A stretch of 64,000 nt of DNA, from assembly GCA_025266875.1 (NCBI GenBank), contig JALLLT010000012.1, positions 372,001-436,000 on the forward strand, read 5' to 3'. This document shows positions 61,627 through 64,000 of this stretch, one piece after another. Source of the DNA: Fennellomyces sp. T-0311. Lineage: Eukaryota; Mucoromycota; Mucoromycetes; Mucorales; Lichtheimiaceae. A program made the position numbers and the translations under genes. The notes below the pieces were generated by a model. That model was not told the origin of the DNA, did no database searches, and saw only the letters and a list, made by a program, of their open reading frames with translations. Position 1 is the stretch's first letter; each line of letters starts with the position of its first letter.

Positions 61627-62094
61627 ATATTGTTGTATATACATTTTGTACGGAATAGCAACATAAATGTCATATATTAAGAATACTACATAGACAATAT
61701 AAACATGTATGAAGGTGTAATCATCATTCAGACTAGATTGCTCTCGCTGAAAAAATGAAATGGAACGTGTTATTGAATTTCCCCGAGAAAAAAGTATGGA
61801 AATCGTAATGAGTGACACGGATCTATGCTGCAATTCAAAAGTAGCAAAAGCTTTGGTACAATGATAGCTGGGAATAACAGTCTTCAACATATCCATATCA
61901 ACAGTAATGACCACGAATGTGTCTAATCCTTATAGTAGTCATATCAACCATCGATGGTCACGAGTGCCTTATTATGCTCTATGTAACTCTTATTATTGCA
62001 ACTAAATATGGTGAGTGAGGATACATATAGAAAGCTCAACAAGCAACGAGCGAAGCGAGACAGTGGACGCTAGTACTTTTGTAATCACTGCAAA
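61627..62094. other. Intergenic, AT-rich
   Basis: 3' flank of the MFS gene. No gene seen. Confidence 0.5.
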
Positions 62095-62547
62095 TTATTT
62101 TTGATGAATTTTGGCGAGGGCATGCTTTTGACCCTTTATAGCGGCCTGGCAACTAATTGTACCGCCGCACTTAGTGCACTTCCGCGGCTTGCGACCACTC
62201 TTTGTGCCTGAAGAGAAGGCAGATAGATGGTAGTTGCTACTACCACTGGGCACCGGCGCGCACGCCTCGTTCTCGCTGCTGGTATCCGTATGCTCCGAAT
62301 ACGGTGCTTCCCCCTCACTTTTGTCGTAAAATAGTAAAACAAGAACGGCATATACCGCCATATTCCCATTGCTTTGATTAACATGTATGAATTGAAAATA
62401 GTATACGTGGTGAAATATTCTTGCTATAGGGCAGACTTGGTTCTTTGCCGCATCGGGTTGATCATATCGGCATCCGTTCTCGGTGACGTGATATGGTTTG
62501 TTTAACATTGTTCCTTTTATCGATACATGCGTCTCATCTTTTATCAA
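62095..62547 (-). pseudogene. Broken ORF with frameshifted zinc-knuckle C-terminus
   Basis: A 150-codon minus frame ends in GRKPRKCTKCGGTISC, but after that Cys the +1 frame reads PGRYKGSKACP, completing a CxxCGGxxxCPGR...C zinc-knuckle-like block. A lost C at about 62147 explains the shift. The first half of the frame has stray hydrophobic text (YAVLVLLFYD) that looks like translated non-coding or intron sequence. Zinc knuckles of this sort are common at transposase or repeat-protein C-termini in fungi, so this is probably a relic of a repeat gene. The family is not identified. Confidence 0.45.
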
Positions 62548-63585
62548 TCATCCATTCGTTTTTCTTATCGCATCACTTTCTCCCTGTGTACATGTACATT
62601 TGAAATTAATGTACTTTCTCTTTCCATTGTCGTATAATTGACGCATTCATTCGAATCAGCAGGTACATGAACAAGCGTCTTTCAATTTACAGATAAGTAT
62701 AAAAGCGTAGCCAGCAAGTATGCTAAATATGCACAATACGCAACTCTGAGAGCCGCCATTATTTCAATTATGCAGTTTCAACAACCTGGATTTCAGAATT
62801 GCGAAACACAACTTTTTGAGCCTGACAAAGCAAAGTTCTATGATATCGTGAGCGGGACAAACTGTTAGGTTTTTATATGCAGTAATATGTCATTTTGCCT
62901 CTCTTCTCTTTTCATTCCGTGGTTCATTTTAGAATCGATTAATCCATGCGCTCCTAGATCACCGAAATAACCAACGGGGAGAAGATTCTGCATCGTTTTT
63001 CTTTGTTTGTTCCTAATTTGAATTGTCACCATGCACCCCTAAATTCCATGCTACATTGTAAACACTTTACTCTCTGGGTTCAAATGTTTCCATAACAAAG
63101 GAATCCAATAGTGCCATCATCACTTTTTTCTGTCCGCTTAAATTCTGCGTACGTATAAATGTACTTACATTGGAAAATCCGAAATAAAATATCGTTAGAT
63201 GTAATATGTTGCATCCTTAGTATAGTCACTCTGGCTCCGTTCGATCCCTGTTTATTTTTTTAAGTGGTGAGAACACATTAATCTAAAGAAAAGTATGTAT
63301 TGCTTCTTTTAATCATCTATCGTTGTAAAGACCTCTTTCTCTCTGATGTAAACCTTAATAAATTAGGTATAGATAGAAAAAACTTTTTTTAATAACATAA
63401 AACTGATGAACTTTAGCTCGTTTCTTTCGTTGCACTTGTTCCTTTATTGAAAAGACAGTATGTTAGAGGGTCTAAAAATGGAGCTTTATAGGCGCTGATA
63501 TGACTATCTATTAGATGTTGGTAGCAATAATCGAACATCTCTCGAAAAGCGTCCCGGCAACCAATCTGCGCGAAATGAATTCTTC
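62548..63585. other. Intergenic before the second MFS gene
   Basis: About 1 kb of T-rich, low-GC sequence. No gene or RNA recognised. Confidence 0.5.
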
Positions 63586-64000
63586 ATGAATCCAAGGAAC
63601 ACTTCGAGCACCCTTGCTGCCAGCAATAACGGAAAGCAAACCGATAGAGTCTCCATCGATTCTGATAGCTTTGTTTCGTGTTCTTCAGAACCACCCACAG
63701 AATCATCTATTATAACATCTATAGAATCACCCAGCAAAAAAGGCCAAATCGATGATTCAGATAAAGAGCCGGAGGGTGGATATGGTTGGGTTGTTGTCCT
63801 GGGAGCTTCAACAGCATCGTTTACTGTTTTTGGAACAATGATGAGCTGGTAACGCATTCAGTAGCAGGCTTTTTCCCCGCAACCATTACTGATTTGAAAA
63901 CGAATATTTAGGGGTAAATGTTTTACTGGGCTACGATACGTGTGACAAGTAATTGGCATGGTGGTTATGTAAGCTGTCATGCAAAACTATTGCGTGAATT
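63586..64000 (+). CDS. Second MFS monocarboxylate-type transporter, cut by window edge
   Basis: Exon 1 (63586-63848) encodes a Ser-rich cytosolic N-terminus and the MCT signature EGGYGWVVVLGASTASFTVFG leading into TM1, ending MMSW. It is paralogous to the gene at 59787: same signature, same exon end phase (2), same TG|GT donor position, and the same AG-GG-GTAA arrangement at 63910-63917. The rest lies outside the window, so the gene is partial here. Tandem duplication with the upstream MFS gene is likely. Confidence 0.75.

Noticed and set aside
1..64000. rRNA, tRNA, CRISPR arrays, bacterial-type operons
   Set aside because: I looked for tRNA B-box-like sequences, clustered repeats and rRNA text and saw none that I could support; a tRNA scan would settle the tRNA part.

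Overview
This window is eukaryotic, from a filamentous fungus, most likely of the Mucoromycota (Mucorales type). The evidence is: dense short introns (mostly 44-65 nt, GT-AG) in nearly every gene; a Zn2Cys6 transcription factor; a cAMP-regulated neutral trehalase; a GPI-anchored chitin deacetylase-like protein; two monocarboxylate-type MFS transporters; and moderate GC with AT-rich gene-poor stretches. The genus is inference. There are no operons, no bacterial ribosome-binding sites and no CRISPR. I rebuilt exon structures by hand from splice signals and reading-frame continuity; for many genes the exon sums close exactly on a multiple of three, which supports those models.

Layout. 0.3-2.8 kb: neutral trehalase (-). 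4.2-8.0 kb: MTR4 exosome helicase (+), almost touching a convergent MSH4 (8.0-12.0 kb, -). 12.1-14.2 kb: coiled-coil/WD40 protein (-). 15.3-16.3 kb: endosomal-type Rab (+). 17.1-18.0 kb: secreted double-psi beta-barrel protein with a Thr/Lys tail (+). 18.5-20.1 kb: Mid2-like single-pass wall sensor (+). 22.5-24.6 kb: HExxH metallopeptidase with jacalin-like domain (-). 25.0-25.9 kb: decayed DDE transposase. 26.9-27.6 kb: unknown protein (+). 27.7-29.6 kb: chitin deacetylase-like protein (-). 30.6-32.2 kb: three-finger C2H2 protein with duplicated symmetric exons (+). 32.4-33.6 kb: TAP42/alpha4 (+). 35.8-36.4 kb: WBP2/GRAM protein (+). 36.6-40.4 kb: large Zn2Cys6 factor (-). 40.7-42.3 kb: CBS-domain Sds23/Snf4-like protein (-). 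42.6-43.2 kb: low-complexity hypothetical protein (-). 43.9-44.7 kb: Nrg1-like C2H2 factor (+). 44.7-49.4 kb: AT-rich gene desert. 49.4-51.5 kb: CLIP-170/Tip1-like CAP-Gly protein (-). 52.2-53.0 kb: PNRC/Edc1-like decapping activator (+). 53.8-57.4 kb: MSH3 (-), divergent from a mitochondrial carrier (57.6-58.9 kb, +). 59.8-61.6 kb and 63.6 kb to the edge: two paralogous MFS transporters (+), with a broken zinc-knuckle ORF between them.

The genes are mostly conserved housekeeping functions with no single pathway. Themes recur: RNA turnover (MTR4, PNRC/Edc1), MutS-family genome maintenance (MSH4, MSH3), cell surface (DPBB protein, Mid2-like sensor, chitin deacetylase), nutrient or stress signalling (trehalase, TAP42, CBS protein, Nrg1-like factor) and transport. 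I found no convincing new multi-gene system. The most unusual observations are a probable 2-nt microexon kept in both MFS paralogs, a zinc-finger gene built from phase 1-1 exons, a transposase relic with lost catalytic residues, and a fungal PNRC-type decapping activator.
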